Of a stretch of 64,000 nt of DNA, positions 20,848-31,250 are shown piece after piece. The first letter of the stretch is position 1. Each line of letters begins with the position of its first letter. Made by a program: the position numbers and the translations under genes. The notes beneath the pieces are model-generated. The model saw nothing but the letters and a program-made list of their open reading frames with translations. It was not told where the DNA came from and ran no database searches. Source of the stretch: Mycoplasma haemocanis str. Illinois (lineage in GTDB: Bacteria; Bacillota_I; Bacilli_A; Mycoplasmatales; Mycoplasmoidaceae); contig NC_016638.1 of assembly GCF_000238995.1 (NCBI RefSeq), forward strand, positions 558,001 to 622,000, in the 5' to 3' direction.

Positions 20848-21465
20848 ATGAGTGCTTCCAAATTCGGATTGGCATCTTTAGCTGGGGCGGGAAGTATTGG
20901 GGGAGGATTTGGGATATACAAACTATATACTGAAAACAGAAAATCCAATCTCACAAGAACTATAGCGGATAAATTGAGGAGTGAGAAATTCTCTCTACTT
21001 GGAAGAAGCACAGAAGATGCTAAGCATTGGCAAGATATAAAGGGAGAATACGAGAAGAAGAAAAATTCCTCTGAAGCCTTCTCATCTTCCGCCCAATTGG
21101 AAGATATATGTTTAGAAGTCTTAACTAAACCGGAAACCGATTCTGACTATCAGAAGGCCAAAAGGTGATGCGTTACTCCCGTAACCATTTCCGAGCATTT
21201 AAATAAATTCAATTTAAAGGCCTTAAACACCTCAGATACAACGGACCAGGCTGCGTGAACTAATAAAGTTACGGAATATGAAAAACAAGAAAACGCAAAT
21301 AAAAGGATATCTGATTTAGCCACTTTGAATGAGAGCAGCAAGTGGGAACAGATAAGAAATAAATGTAAAACAATAACTAGCAAGAAGAGTTATGAGGATT
21401 CTTTCTCTGAGCTTTTAGATAAATCTAAGTTATGGTGTTTTACACCTTTATCTAATCAACATTAA
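20848..21465 (+). CDS. Family A1 two-module surface-type protein
   Basis: 205 aa. SLAGAGSIGGGFGIYKLY, TIADKLRSEKFSLL, ICLEVLTKPETDSDYQKAKRWCVTPVTISEHLNKFNL, NKCKTITSKKSYEDSF, LWCFTPLSNQH. N-terminal half resembles the gene at 4025 (ADRLRAEKF, ETDSDY). Three bases separate it from the previous TAA. Confidence 0.92.
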
Positions 21466-21466
21466 T

Positions 21467-22090
21467 ATGAAAACTTTACTTACAGCTTTAGTGGGTGGAG
21501 GAGCCGTTGCTTCGGCTGGGGTTGGATATTTTACTTATCAAAAATTCTTTTCCGAAAACATATCCTCTCGTTTACGAAGCGAGAAGTTTATTCCGTTGAA
21601 CGATTCTAAGGAACATGATGCATATTGAGAAACATTAAAAACTCAGTACAATTCTCAAAAGGCCAACAAAGGAAAAATATTTACGGACGGAAGTAAGGAT
21701 ATTGAAACACGTGAACTGAAGTTAGAGTGTAAGAAAGCATTAGCTGGAAATATAAAAGATGATGCCCTATATTCCAAAGTCAAGAGGTGGTGTGTAGTGC
21801 CTGTTTCCCTTTCCGAGCATTTAAATAAATTAAACTTTCACTCTTTTTCAACCGAAGATAAAACTGATAATGCTGATAAGTCAAAATGAGAATCCAAAGT
21901 TACTGAGTATGAGAAAGAAGGTAATCGTGAGAAACGTATTTCTGGACTGGATACTTTAAGCACTGATAAATGGAAAACCATTATGAATAAGTGCAAGGAA
22001 ATTGGTGGTAAAAAAAATTATGAAGATGAATTTGAAACTAATTTTGAAAAATACAAGGAATGGTGTTCAACAGAGAAAAAAACTAACTAA
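21467..22090 (+). CDS. Family A1 two-module surface-type protein
   Basis: 207 aa. LVGGGAVASAGVGYF, ISSRLRSEKFIPL, ECKKALAGNIKDDALYSKVKRWCVVPVSLSEHLNKLNF, NKCKEIGGKKNYEDEFETNFEKYKEWCSTEKKTN. Its ending matches the gene at 4025, which is also the last + gene before a convergent partner. TAA overlaps the stop of the - gene by four bases in total (22087-22090). Confidence 0.92.
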
Positions 22091-22716
22091 GCCGGTCTGG
22101 AGGGTGCTGGCTCTACCACCTTTGAACAATAGGTTTTAGCATCTCGAAAATCTTGATTTTCCTCTCCCAAATAAGGCTTTCCGTAAACTCCTGAGCATCA
22201 ATTTTTTAAAGCATCAGTATCTGAAGTTCCTTGCTTAGATAACTTATCTCTTACATCTTTCATATGACTTGATAAAACTGTATCGGAACTAACATTTTTC
22301 AAACGCTCATTAGCCTTCTCCCAAGCCTCATTGCTTTTTATATAACCCGATGGTAACTTATCTTCATTATGGAAAGTGCAATAACTCCTTACGTTCTCTA
22401 AATACAAACTACTCACTTCAGAATAAACCTTAGTGGAAGCTATAGAACATCAATTCTTAACTTGAGCTTCAGTTATTCCACTCTTTAAAGATTTCAATTC
22501 TTCTACCAAAGAACTATCACTAGCCTGCGAAAGCTTATTCTTCCTAGCAGCTCACTTCTCTGAAGACTCCGTATTAAGAAGGAAAGAAGATAATTCCTCT
22601 CCTATAGTTACCTTTCTTTGCTCCTCTTTAGCATTAAATAAATATTCATAACCCACATAGGAAACAGTTCCGGCTCCCAACGCCCCAACAATAGCTACTC
22701 CAACTTTAGATACCAT
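22087..22716 (-). CDS. Two-module Cys surface-type protein, distant J-like
   Basis: 209 aa from ATG 22716. AIVGALGAGTVSYVGYEYLF, then KNWCSIASTKVYSEVSSLYLENVRSYCTFHNEDKL and KNWCSGVYGKPYLGEENQDFRDAKTYC. The order WC ... YC with a GDK/EDK stretch after the central YC recalls family J and H2. Ends with a Pro-rich tail (VVEPAPSRPA). Single representative here. Confidence 0.9.
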
Positions 22717-22804
22717 GTATATTTAACAATAGGAAATACAAATACCCTAAAACTTACAATTGAAGGAATTTCTATATGTAATTTAAATTTTCTTTTCAAC
22801 TAAC
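22717..22804. promoter_or_regulatory. Divergent intergenic region upstream of family I genes
   Basis: 88 AT-rich bases between a - gene and the first family I gene. The segment before ATG 22805 (TTTTCTTTTCAACTAAC) resembles the one before the paralogue at 24657 (CTCACTTTCAATTAAC), so both may carry related leaders. No Shine-Dalgarno match. Confidence 0.35.
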
Positions 22805-23197
22805 ATGGCAGTTTCTTGACTATCTAAAGCCGTTATTGGAGGATCTATGTTTGCGGGAACATCAGTTGGTGCAGGGAGTGCATTATTAATGCCTTCTAAA
22901 GCGGAACGAACTAAGTCAACATATAAGAAGAGATGCAGAATTCACAAATTGATAAGTTCCAATGATGGTACATTTGAAAGAATTGATCCAGAAGAACTGG
23001 AGCAAGAGATTTTAGGTTTAAGACAAGGAAATTTCTTCAAACAAATTCAAGAGATTTGTGAAAAGGTAGGAGATAAGGACATTTTTATTCGCAACCCAAA
23101 CGGAGAGGGTTGAAAATACATTGATGAACAAAATAATTCAGATCTAAATAGTAAATTTGAAAAATACTTAAAAGGAAGATCTTCCTCCAACACTTAA
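22805..23197 (+). CDS. Family I small Cys protein (subtype 1)
   Basis: 130 aa. MAVSWLSKAVIGGSMFAGTSVGAGSALL is the hydrophobic N-terminus; then CRIHKLISSNDGTFERIDPEELEQEILGLRQGNFFKQIQEIC, KDIFIRNPNGEGWKYID. Two cysteines about 48 residues apart, different from the two-Cys module of other families. Near twin of the gene at 24657. Function unknown. Confidence 0.92.
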
Positions 23198-23202
23198 CTT
23201 AT

Positions 23203-23215
23203 AAAAAAGGGGGGG
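23203..23215 (+). repeat. A6G7 homopolymer tract in intergenic DNA
   Basis: AAAAAAGGGGGGG lies 89 bases before ATG 23305. It is the longest G run I noticed in the window. Tracts of this sort can vary in length by slippage; whether it lies within a promoter is not evident. Confidence 0.6.
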
Positions 23216-23304
23216 ATAATTTGAAATCGTAAACTATCAGATGTTTAAAAAATAAGGGAAATTTAACAGGGCAGGCGTATTGAGGCATTTAAAGAGAACT
23301 TAAA

Positions 23305-23712
23305 ATGGCTTTTATTCCTAAATTATTTATCTTAGGTGTTGTGGCGGGGGGAGTAAGTATAGGGTTTGGAATTGAATCATTAGCCTTTTCTAACTCCAGC
23401 ACCAAACTAACAAGTAAATCTAGAATTAATTCCATAAATCAGGGTTGTAGATTGCATAAGTTAATGGCTATTAATAAAGGCCAAAGTGAAGGTAGATTTG
23501 AACTTACTACTAAAGATGAAATAAGAGAGAAAGAGAAACCGGAAGAAGTGGACTTTGATTCTATTGAAAGGGCTTGCTTAAGTAATGCTGGGAAAGATAT
23601 TTTTATCTCCAAAAAGAAAGGGAAATGGGGTTACTATGAACAAGACCAAAGTGATGAAGAACACAAGAATAAATTCGAACGATATTTAGGTAAAACTTCT
23701 TCAACCGCTTAA
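23305..23712 (+). CDS. Family I small Cys protein (subtype 2)
   Basis: 135 aa. MAFIPKLFILGVVAGGVSIGFGIESL, GCRLHKLMAINKGQ, FELTTKDEI, SIERACLSNAGKDIFISKKKGKWGYYEQDQSDEEHKNKFERYL. Subtype 2 has RACL-NAGKDIFIS and a WGYY/WGYH block. Twin of the gene at 25135. The following gene starts two bases after the stop. Confidence 0.92.
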   Translation: MAFIPKLFILGVVAGGVSIGFGIESLAFSNSSTKLTSKSRINSINQGCRLHKLMAINKGQSEGRFELTTKDEIREKEKPEEVDFDSIERACLSNAGKDIFISKKKGKWGYYEQDQSDEEHKNKFERYLGKTSSTA

Positions 23713-23714
23713 CG

Positions 23715-24110
23715 ATGTCCTCTTTTACAAAATTAATATTTGGTAGTTTTGGATTGGGAATTACTGGATATGGTTTAAGCGTTGAAAAAACATCTTCTCA
23801 TGTGTTTAGAAATGAAGATTCTTTCACTACTATTACAGTTAAAAAAGAGTGTCGAATTCATAAACTTATTACTTCTGAAGGACCCGGTAAATTTGAAAGA
23901 GTAGAGAAAGAGGAGTTAGAAAGGGAAATTAAGAAAGCAGGTAAGGGAGACTGAGCAAGTATTGAAAATGCTTGCCTAGCAAATATTGGAAAAGATATTT
24001 TTGTTTCTAATCCGAGGGGACAGGGGTGAAAACATATTCCAAACGGTCCATGAACATATAGCGAGCCATATAAATTTCAACAGTATTTAAACAGATTACA
24101 ATCTAATTAA
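23715..24110 (+). CDS. Family I small Cys protein (intermediate subtype)
   Basis: 131 aa. LIFGSFGLGITGYGLSVEK, KECRIHKLITSEGPGKFERVEKEELEREI, SIENACLANIGKDIFVSNPRGQGWKHI. Combines the subtype 1 ending (NP-G-GWK-I) with the subtype 2 centre (ACLANIGKDIF), so it may be a recombinant. Confidence 0.92.
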
Positions 24111-24118
24111 GAATTCTC

Positions 24119-24532
24119 GTGGTACCTGTTTATAAATGACTTGTAGGAGTTGGTGTATTGGGCGGAACAAGTGTAGGATTTGGTATTGAAAATTTAACCT
24201 CCTCTGAATTCCGTGATTCCAAATTATCTACTAAAAGTCTTTTCAAGAAAAAACACATCACAATTAATAAAGAATGTCGATTACATGAATTAATAGCCAT
24301 TAGTAATGGTAACTTTAAACCTGTTGCAAAAGAAGAAATAAAAAGAAGGATAGTAGAAGATAAGAAGGGTGATTTTTCACCTGTTGAAAAAGCTTGTTTA
24401 AAAAATGCTGGAAAGGATGTTTTTGTTTCCAGATGGCATAATAGATGGGGTTATCATGACGAACATCAAAATAGTAAAGAACACAAAGATAAGTTTCAAG
24501 CATATCTAAAGAAATCAGATTCAAAACAGTAA
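24119..24532 (+). CDS. Family I small Cys protein (subtype 2), GTG start
   Basis: 137 aa. A TTG at 24158 would remove the first half of the membrane segment; GTG 24119 gives VPVYKWLVGVGVLGGTSVGFGIENL, aligned with MAFAPKFIIAGIALGGTGVGFGIENL-type starts of paralogues. ECRLHELIAISNG, VEKACLKNAGKDVFVSRWHNRWGYHDEHQNSKEHKDKFQAYL. Confidence 0.88.
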
Positions 24533-24656
24533 TTTCATAGAATTTCCGTAATTAGGAATGGGAAAGGAGTTTTATCTTTTTCCTAGACATTAAGGAACTC
24601 TAAAATTTACAAGCGAAAGGTTGTAATGTATAGTCTTCTCCTCACTTTCAATTAAC

Positions 24657-25031
24657 ATGACCGCTTTTTGACTATCAAAGGCCGTTCTTGGGGGATCTAT
24701 ATTTATGGGAACATCAGTAGGTGCAGGTGTTGCATTATTAACACCCTCAGGATCTACATCAGCAAAATCAATATATAAGAAGGGGTGTAGAATTCACAAG
24801 TTAATCAGTTCTGCTAATGGTACATTTGAAAAAATTGATCATGAAGAATTAGAGCAGGAGATTTTAAGTTTAAGACAAGGAAATTTCTTCCAAAAGATTA
24901 AAGAGGTTTGTGAGAGAGATAAAGATGTTCTTATTCATAATCCAGACAGTAAAGGTTGGCAGCCTTATGATAAAAATGATGGTGACAGTTCTCAAGTAAA
25001 AAACAAATTTAAAGATTACTTAAAGAAGTAG
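24657..25031 (+). CDS. Family I small Cys protein (subtype 1)
   Basis: 124 aa from ATG 24657. MTAFWLSKAVLGGSIFMGTSVGAGVALL, GCRIHKLISSANGTFEKIDHEELEQEI, FFQKIKEVCERDKDVLIHNPDSKGWQPYD. Very like the gene at 22805, so the subtype 1 / subtype 2 order repeats (22805-23305, then 24657-25135): a duplicated pair. Confidence 0.92.
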
Positions 25032-25134
25032 TTTCTGAAGAGAAGAATTAACTCCTTTCGTATTTAATAAATAGTCAAAAGAGACTTGACTATAAGCGTA
25101 AATTTAAGATTCCGATAGGGTTTGATCTTTCCGC

Positions 25135-25536
25135 ATGGCATTTGCTCCGAAATTTATTATTGCGGGAATTGCATTGGGAGGAACAGGTGTAGGATTTGGT
25201 ATTGAAAATTTAACCTCCTCCAGATCCAATAATAAAGGGAGATCCGCTAAAACAAAGTCAGTTGCTGTTAACAATCGGTGTAGATTGCACAAATTAATAG
25301 CAATTGGTTCTGGTAAATTTGAGCTTACCACCAAAGAAGAAATAATAGAGCAAGCAAAAAGTAAGGGGGAAGAGGTTAATTCTGAATCTATTGAAAGAGC
25401 TTGTTTAGAAAATGCAGGTAAAGATATTTTTATCTCTAATAAATCCAAAAAATGAGACTATCACCAAAGCGATCAAAGTAGCGGTGAACATCAAAATAAA
25501 TTTAAACAATATCTAGAGGCATTGAACTCAAGATAG
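25135..25536 (+). CDS. Family I small Cys protein (subtype 2)
   Basis: 133 aa. MAFAPKFIIAGIALGGTGVGFGIENLTSS, RCRLHKLIAIGSGKFELTTKEEI, SIERACLENAGKDIFISNKSKKWDYHQSDQSSGEHQNKF. Matches the gene at 23305 across its length. Converges on the C gene ending at 25576 with 39 bases between them. Confidence 0.92.
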
Positions 25537-25554
25537 TCGTATTCTACCCGCGAT

Positions 25555-25567
25555 CTCCTAATAGGAG
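25555..25567. terminator. Small inverted repeat between convergent genes
   Basis: CTCCT-AAT-AGGAG, a 5-bp stem with 3-base loop, lies in the 39-base gap between convergent stops. It lacks a T run, so as an intrinsic terminator it is weak. It is one of few hairpins at a 3' end here, as most convergent genes overlap instead. Confidence 0.25.
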
Positions 25568-25575
25568 TCTTATCG

Positions 25576-26193
25576 TTACTGAGTACAAAGAGCTAAAGCC
25601 CTAGTGTACGTATCATCACTATCCTTTACATAAGGTATATTGACTTGAGAACCACACCAATCCATTATGTTCTTTGTTTGAATATCATTCTTGGCAATAG
25701 TTCCGCTGGCTCCAGATTTAGGAACTTGCTCATTAGTCTTAGAATCAACAGCGTAACCTGTCTTCTTGGATTCTCAATCACTTTCCTGAGTTGAATCTAT
25801 TCATTTCTTTCCCGTTACCTTATCGTTGAATTGTGTTCTTAAAGTATTTCTGGAACACAACTCCAAGTAGGAATTAAATCTATCAATTTCGGTTTCAGAA
25901 GCCTCCTTCTTACAATGAAGCTTAAGTTGCTCTTTATTTAAACTCGTTCTAGAAAGCTCCCCCAAACTAGGCTTTCCCGAATCTCTCTTATATTCCGCCA
26001 CTAACTCCTCTCACACAGCATCATGTGTAGTTCCTACAAAATCCAAAAGAACTTTCCCCACAATCTCATTTTCAAACTTCTCTCTAAGACTAATTTTGGG
26101 CCTTTGAGTGCCGGAAGACTTTAAATAAACCAAGCCAGCTACTCCCGCACATCCTGCCGCAGACGACCCCAAAATTAAAAATGCTTTACTCAT
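25576..26193 (-). CDS. Family C two-module surface-type protein
   Basis: 205 aa. ILGSSAAGCAGVAGLVYL, SLREKFENEIVGKVLLDFVGTTHDAVWEELVAEYK, YLELCSRNTLRTQFND, IMDWCGSQVNIPY, YTRALALCTQ. The Trp before the central Cys is Leu (TTG, complement of 25858-25860), where the other - strand C genes have WCSRN. Opens the second copy of the C/E/F/G/C/D block. Confidence 0.92.
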
Positions 26194-26256
26194 ACAAACT
26201 AATTCTTAACTTAATCATTTTGAATCTAAAAATATAGAAAATTTCTCATCCCTAAA

Positions 26257-26952
26257 ATGCACGTAAAAACTTTAATCCTCTTTGGTTCTTTGGGAGCTAC
26301 AGCAACTGGAGGGGGAATATATTTGGCAATTAAAGATTCTCCCAAACCAATCTCCGAGCTTCTTTCATCTGAAGCAGGATTACTTCCAATTACAAATGAT
26401 TTAGATGAAAAATGAAATGCAGCATGAAAGAATTATCGTGATTCTCATAAAGAATCTGGAAGCATGACATATAAAAACCGTGATAGATGAAATATAAACG
26501 GATGGGAGACCAAGAAGTCTGAAGATGTCGCTCCAAAAGAATTTAAAGAGGCATGCAAAAGTCAATCCCAGTCGAAAGTCTACAGCAAAAATGATCAGAA
26601 GTATAAGGACGTAAAGTCCTGATGCACAAGACCTAAAAAAATTCGTGAATTGCTAAATTGAGAAGGAAAAAGAATTCTATTAGATGCAACAGGAGATGGA
26701 GAAATGTGAGGAAAGTCATGAGGGGAATATAGGAAACATCATGAGAAAAGTCGTCAAGCTTCCTCGATAACCTATGAGGATTCTGATGTATTATCTGTTG
26801 CACAATGACAGAATAAGAGAAGTCAAGAACAAGTGCCTCAAGAATACAAAGATGCATGCAAGACAAAATCTGAAGAATACATAAATATGGATCAAGTTAC
26901 AAACGATCCAGTATTTTCAAAAGTAAAAAGATGATGTACTAAACCTAAATAA
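26257..26952 (+). CDS. Family E two-module surface-type protein
   Basis: 231 aa; intact counterpart of the frameshifted gene at 5944. FGSLGATATGGGIYLAI, ISELLSSEAGLLPI, AAWKNYRDSHKE, SWCTRPKKIRELL, MWGKSWGEYRKHHEKS, YKDACKTKSEEYI and a complete ending KVKRWCTKPK. Trp residues are frequent (WNINGW, QWQNKR). Two bases before the F gene. Confidence 0.93.
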
Positions 26953-26954
26953 CG

Positions 26955-27581
26955 ATGAATCCAGTAACAAAGATTGTCGCTACGGTTCTTTCCATTGGAG
27001 GAGTTTCTACTGCAGGAGGTTATGCTTGACATCTTTCTCAGTTATCAACTCTTTCTAGCCTTATTAAATCGGATGAAGAAGTAACTCAATTAACTAAAGA
27101 TTCTTCTGAAGGAGACTGAAATGAAGCTTGAACGTCCTATAAAACTAGCAATAATGTTTGAAAGTTATCAAATTACGATTCCAATAGTGCTCCCCAATCT
27201 TTCAAAGATGCTTGTTTAAATAAAGGTAATGAAAAAGTAAAAGGGATTGAAAATTCTGAATTTCAGAACTTCAAGAAATGATGCTCTCGTAACTACACAG
27301 TGGCGGAGTGATTAAATAAATCAGGACTTTCTCTTCTAAATAATCAATCTGGAGATCAAAAGTGAAATGACGCTTGAAAGAAATACAAGAGTGATCCTAA
27401 GAATAAAAACGGATCAAATCCTGCGGACAATGATGTGTGGAAAATAAATGATTGAGCGAATAATAAAAGCAAAGACACTGCAAGCGAAGGATTTAAAACC
27501 ATGTGTTCCACAAAGGCTAATTCCAAGATAAAGAATAAAAAAGATGAGCTATATGGACAGATGTCCAATTGGTGTGTGTAA
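26955..27581 (+). CDS. Family F two-module surface-type protein
   Basis: 208 aa. MNPVTKIVATVLSIGGVSTAGGYAWHLSQLSTLSSLI, SFKDACLNKGNEKVKG, SEFQNFKKWCSRNYTVAEWLNKSGLSLL, MCSTKANSKIKNKKDELYGQMSNWCV. Same neighbours as the F gene at 6652. TAA 27579-27581 overlaps the G gene's ATG by one base. Confidence 0.93.
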
Positions 27582-28204
27582 TGGATCCTTCTAAACTTGT
27601 TCTTGGAACCTTGGGGACGGCAAGTGTATCTGGCATTGGGGCTTATGCTGCCTATAGAATGGGAGCATTTTCAAAACCCTCTCCAATTCTTAATGTAAAG
27701 CAAAGATTAAAGAATGAAGAATATGAATTGATCAATACAGATGCAAAATACAAAGAGATATTTAAGGATCTGAAAGGAAGGGATGGATTTATTAATGAAT
27801 TAAGTAAATACAAGGAATTAAATGATGATTTATCGGGAGATTCTGATGGCTCTAAAGGAGGGCCGTCTTTAAAGAGAATGTGTTCCTCCCTTCTAAACAG
27901 CAAAGAAGAGTCGGATTTTAAAAAGGCCTCTGAATGATGTGTTTTAAGAATGAAAGATAAGGAAATATCTGGAAGGTCTTGAATAGGAAGCGCAAATAAC
28001 GATTCTGATTGACAAACATCCTTTAACTCCAACAAAACAGCAATGGTTGAATATGGAGTGGCAGGAATTCAAGCCAACACGGAAGTTTCTTCTGGGCATC
28101 CTAAAGTAAAAGAATGATGTTCTCAGAATACCTCCCTTCCTATTAATAAACTACGAAAAACTATATTCGATAAAGCCTCAACTTGATGTACTAAAACTAC
28201 TTAG
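27581..28204 (+). CDS. Family G two-module surface-type protein
   Basis: 207 aa from ATG 27581 (an in-frame GTG/ATG further upstream is less likely given the TAATG overlap). TLGTASVSGIGAYAAYRMGAF, VKQRLKNEEYELI, EIFKDLKGRDGFI, MCSSLLNSKEESDFKKASEWCVLR, KEWCSQNTSLPINKLRKTI, TWCTKTT. TAG 28202-28204; overlaps the converging C gene by 8 bases. Confidence 0.93.
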
Positions 28205-28817
28205 TACACAAAGCCTCAGCACGTTTGTAATCTGCATCACTTCCATTTACGAATGGAGAGTTGCTCTTAGAAGAACATCAATCCATTATTTTTTGCTCCG
28301 TAACATTTGTCTTTTTAATAGTTCCTGATCCATTAGCATCCGGAACTTGCAATGATGCATTAGAATCTTCCGCATAGCCACTCTTCTTGCTTGTCCAATC
28401 CCCCACTACTGTAGAATCATTTCAAGTCTTTCCGGTGACCGCATCATTAAATTGAGTCTTTAGAGTATTTCTAGAACATCAACCCACATAAGAATCAAAT
28501 CTAGCTTCCTCAGTTAAATTAGCCTCTTCCTTACAACGAGACTTAAGTCCATCCTTATTTAAATCCTCTTTAGAAAGTCCTTTAATAAATGGAATCTTTA
28601 CATTCTCCGCCTTATATTCCTTCACCAACTCTTCCCACACAGAATCATGTGTAGTTCCTGAAGCATCTAGAAGCACTCTCCCTTTGACTTCATTATTGAA
28701 TCGATCCTTAAGGCTTGTTCTTCCTGAAGTGACTGATTTCCAATAAGCTAAGCCAGCAACTCCCGCACAACCTGCTGCCCCAACTGAAGACCCTAACAAT
28801 AAAAGAGACTTACTCAT
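28197..28817 (-). CDS. Family C two-module surface-type protein
   Basis: 206 aa. LLGSSVGAAGCAGVAGLAYW, SLKDRFNNEVKGRVLLDASGTTHDSVWEELVKEYK, YVGWCSRNTLKTQFND, IMDWCSSKSNSPF, YKRAEALCTK. Counterpart of the C gene at 7922; the hydrophobic segment again includes a Cys. One base separates it from the D gene's stop. Confidence 0.93.
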
Positions 28818-28818
28818 A

Positions 28819-29235
28819 CTATTGTGCTTCCTTAGTACATCACTTTAAAACCTTCTTATAAGTGGAGTCTGTAGTCGCAGTAAATTCAGAAGAAGAATGC
28901 TTTTGACATCACTTCTTCATCTTTTCAATATCAACGGATGCAGATTTATTAAGAGTAGAACTTCCACTAGAGGCCTCTACATCAGTTATCAGCTCCTCAT
29001 TTGAAGCTGTCTCATAAGCTTTTTGTCTCTTCTTTCATTCTGCATCATCAGAATTAGAACTTCCAGCGACAGTACTTAAAACCGTCTTCCCAGATTCAGT
29101 CAAAACATCCGATATTGATTTTTTCTTTTGCTCCTTCACAGAGGTACCTCTAGTTGCATAGATATAACCACCAATACCAGCTCCACTCGCAACGGTAGCT
29201 CCAGTGATCGCGTAAACTAAGGAAGATTTTGTCAT
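28819..29235 (-). CDS. Family D single-module surface-type protein
   Basis: 138 aa. ITGATVASGAGIGGYIYATRG, SISDVLTESGKTVL, AEWKKRQKAYE, MKKWCQKHSSSEF, LKWCTKEAQ. Same length and ending as the D gene at 8541. Presence of both supports duplication of the whole block rather than of single genes. Confidence 0.93.
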
Positions 29236-29308
29236 AACGATTCGAAGATTCTAATCATTCAGATAAATATGACATGAAAATCTTTAAAATGCTTCTTTTC
29301 TTAAAAAT

Positions 29309-29989
29309 ATGAATGCAAAAGTTTTAGGGCTTTCCGGAGTCTTAGGTTCTACAGCAGTTGGTGGAGGAATATATTTATCCATGAGAGGAACTCAAGAATC
29401 CATCTCCAACCTTCTTTCATCAGAAAAAGCCATACTCCCCATTAAGGAAAGCAGTGATCCGAAATGAAATGAGGTGTGAAAAAAATACAAAGAATTTAAT
29501 GGCGGAATCAACAAATGGGGGCTTAAGGACTGGGATAAGCAACAGAAAGAAACAAATGCTCCTGAGGAATTTAAAAATGCGTGTGAAAGTCGTTCCTTGA
29601 TGAAGGTTTCAAACAAGGAACAGCAAGAATACAAAGATGTGAAGGAATGGTGTACTAGACCTAAGAAAGTGAGCGAACTATTAAATAGCGAAGGAAAACG
29701 AGTTTTGTTGAATCAAAGTGAGGATTCTGCCGAATGAAAGAACTTGTGAACCCAATATAAAAAGCATCATGAGAATACCCCAAAAACAGGAGACTCTACT
29801 ACTTACAAAACTTCTGATGAATTAGGTGTTAATAATTGATCTTCTAAGACAAGCCAAGAGGAGGCTCCCGAGGAATTTAAAAATGCATGTAAAACTAAGT
29901 CTGAAAGTTACATAGATGAAACAAAGATAACTGAAGATCAAACTTTCAAAAGGGTGATGTTATGGTGTACTAAAGCAAAAACCAAATAA
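29309..29989 (+). CDS. Family E two-module surface-type protein
   Basis: 226 aa. GLSGVLGSTAVGGGIYLS, ISNLLSSEKAILPI, EVWKKYKEF, EWCTRPKKVSELL, LWTQYKKHHEN, FKNACKTKSESYI, LWCTKAKTK. Third typical E gene in the window; the 73-base gap before it faces the D gene and may hold divergent promoters. The next ATG follows the stop directly. Confidence 0.93.
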
Positions 29990-30619
29990 ATGAATCCAGC
30001 CATCAAAATTACGATCTCCATTTTTACCATCGGAGGAGTATCTGCTGCAGGAGGATATGCTTGACACATCTCCCAACTATCTACACTATCCAGTCTTATT
30101 GAATCTGACGAAGAAGTAACGCAACTTACAAAAGATTCATCTTCAGAGGATTGAAAAGTAGCTTGGACAGACTATAAAGCTAGTGGTAATATCTGAAAAT
30201 TGTCAGATACTTCATCCAATGAAGCTCCTGAAGAATTTAAAAATGCATGTTTAAAGAAAGGACAAGAGAAAATAAAAGGAACTAATAATTCTGAATTTCA
30301 GAACTTCAAGCGGTGGTGTTCTCGTAACTACACCGTTTCGGAATGATTAAATAAATCAGGACTTTCTCTTTTAAATGAGAAATCTAGCTCAGATAAATGA
30401 AATGCATCTTGAGAGAAGTACAGAAGTGAACTTAAAAAGTCCAACAATAATACAATTCCAGAGACAGACAGTATTTGGAAAGTAACAGACTGGTCTAGCA
30501 ATAAAGATAAAAATGTAGCCAGTTCTGACTTCAAAAGCAAGTGTTCTGAAAAAGCTAAGCTGAAAATAAAAAATAAGAAGGATTTAACTTACACACAAGT
30601 GGCTTCTTGATGCACATAA
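29990..30619 (+). CDS. Family F two-module surface-type protein
   Basis: 209 aa. FTIGGVSAAGGYAWHISQLSTLSSLI, EFKNACLKKGQEKIKG, SEFQNFKRWCSRNYTVSEWLNKSGLSLL, KCSEKAKLKIKNKKDLTYTQVASWCT. The phrase APEEFKNAC is shared with the E gene just before it (29309), a possible trace of exchange. No G gene follows; family J begins instead. Confidence 0.93.
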
Positions 30620-30629
30620 TTAAATCCCT

Positions 30630-31247
30630 ATGGAAATAAGTGGCTTACTTAAAGTGTCTCTAGCCGTAGCTGGAGCTACTGGAGTTGCTGGGGGAGGTGT
30701 ATTTTTACATAAGTTAATAAACAAAGATACCATATCCAAACATATAGATTCCAATATCCTCTTAACCTCTACCCAACAAGATAAGTGAACTCATAGATTG
30801 AGTCTTATTAATAAAGCTGTAGATACAGATTTATCAAAGGAACTACTCGCAATAAAGAAAAGTAAAAATCCTCTAACTGTAGATGACCTAAAGTCATGAT
30901 GTAAAGATAGTTTGGAATCTGAATTTGTGGGCACTAAAGACAAGAAATTTATGAATATAAGACTCTATTGCGGACTAAATGTGGGGGATAAGATACAAGG
31001 AACAAAAGTATCTTCCAGTACAGGAGGGGAAAATGAAAAGCTTAAAACTAATTTTGGAAAGTTAAAAAACAAAACGAATTCCAAATTGGTTTCCTCATTA
31101 TTTTCCATAAAGGATACAGAAAATACCGGTAGTCCATGGAAAGGAAGTACATCCTTAAGAGATTGATGTCTTTCAGCATTTGATATGCCATTTGAAACAG
31201 GATTAACTTATGACAATGCTAAGGACTACTGTGTAATTACTGCTTAA
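30630..31247 (+). CDS. Family J two-module surface-type protein
   Basis: 205 aa. VSLAVAGATGVAGGGVFLHKLI, TISKHIDSNILLT, KWTHRLSLI, SWCKDSLESEFVGTKDKKFMNIRLYCGLNVGDKIQGTKVSSST (junction of modules), DWCLSAFDMPFETGLTYDNAKDYC. J is marked by HR after the Trp, YCG-N-GDKI and a closing YC. First of eight J genes. Confidence 0.93.
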
Positions 31248-31250
31248 TTT

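Noticed and set aside
24158-24532. TTG 24158 as start of the family I gene
   Set aside because: It would cut the hydrophobic segment; GTG 24119 extends it to match paralogues, using TGA as Trp.
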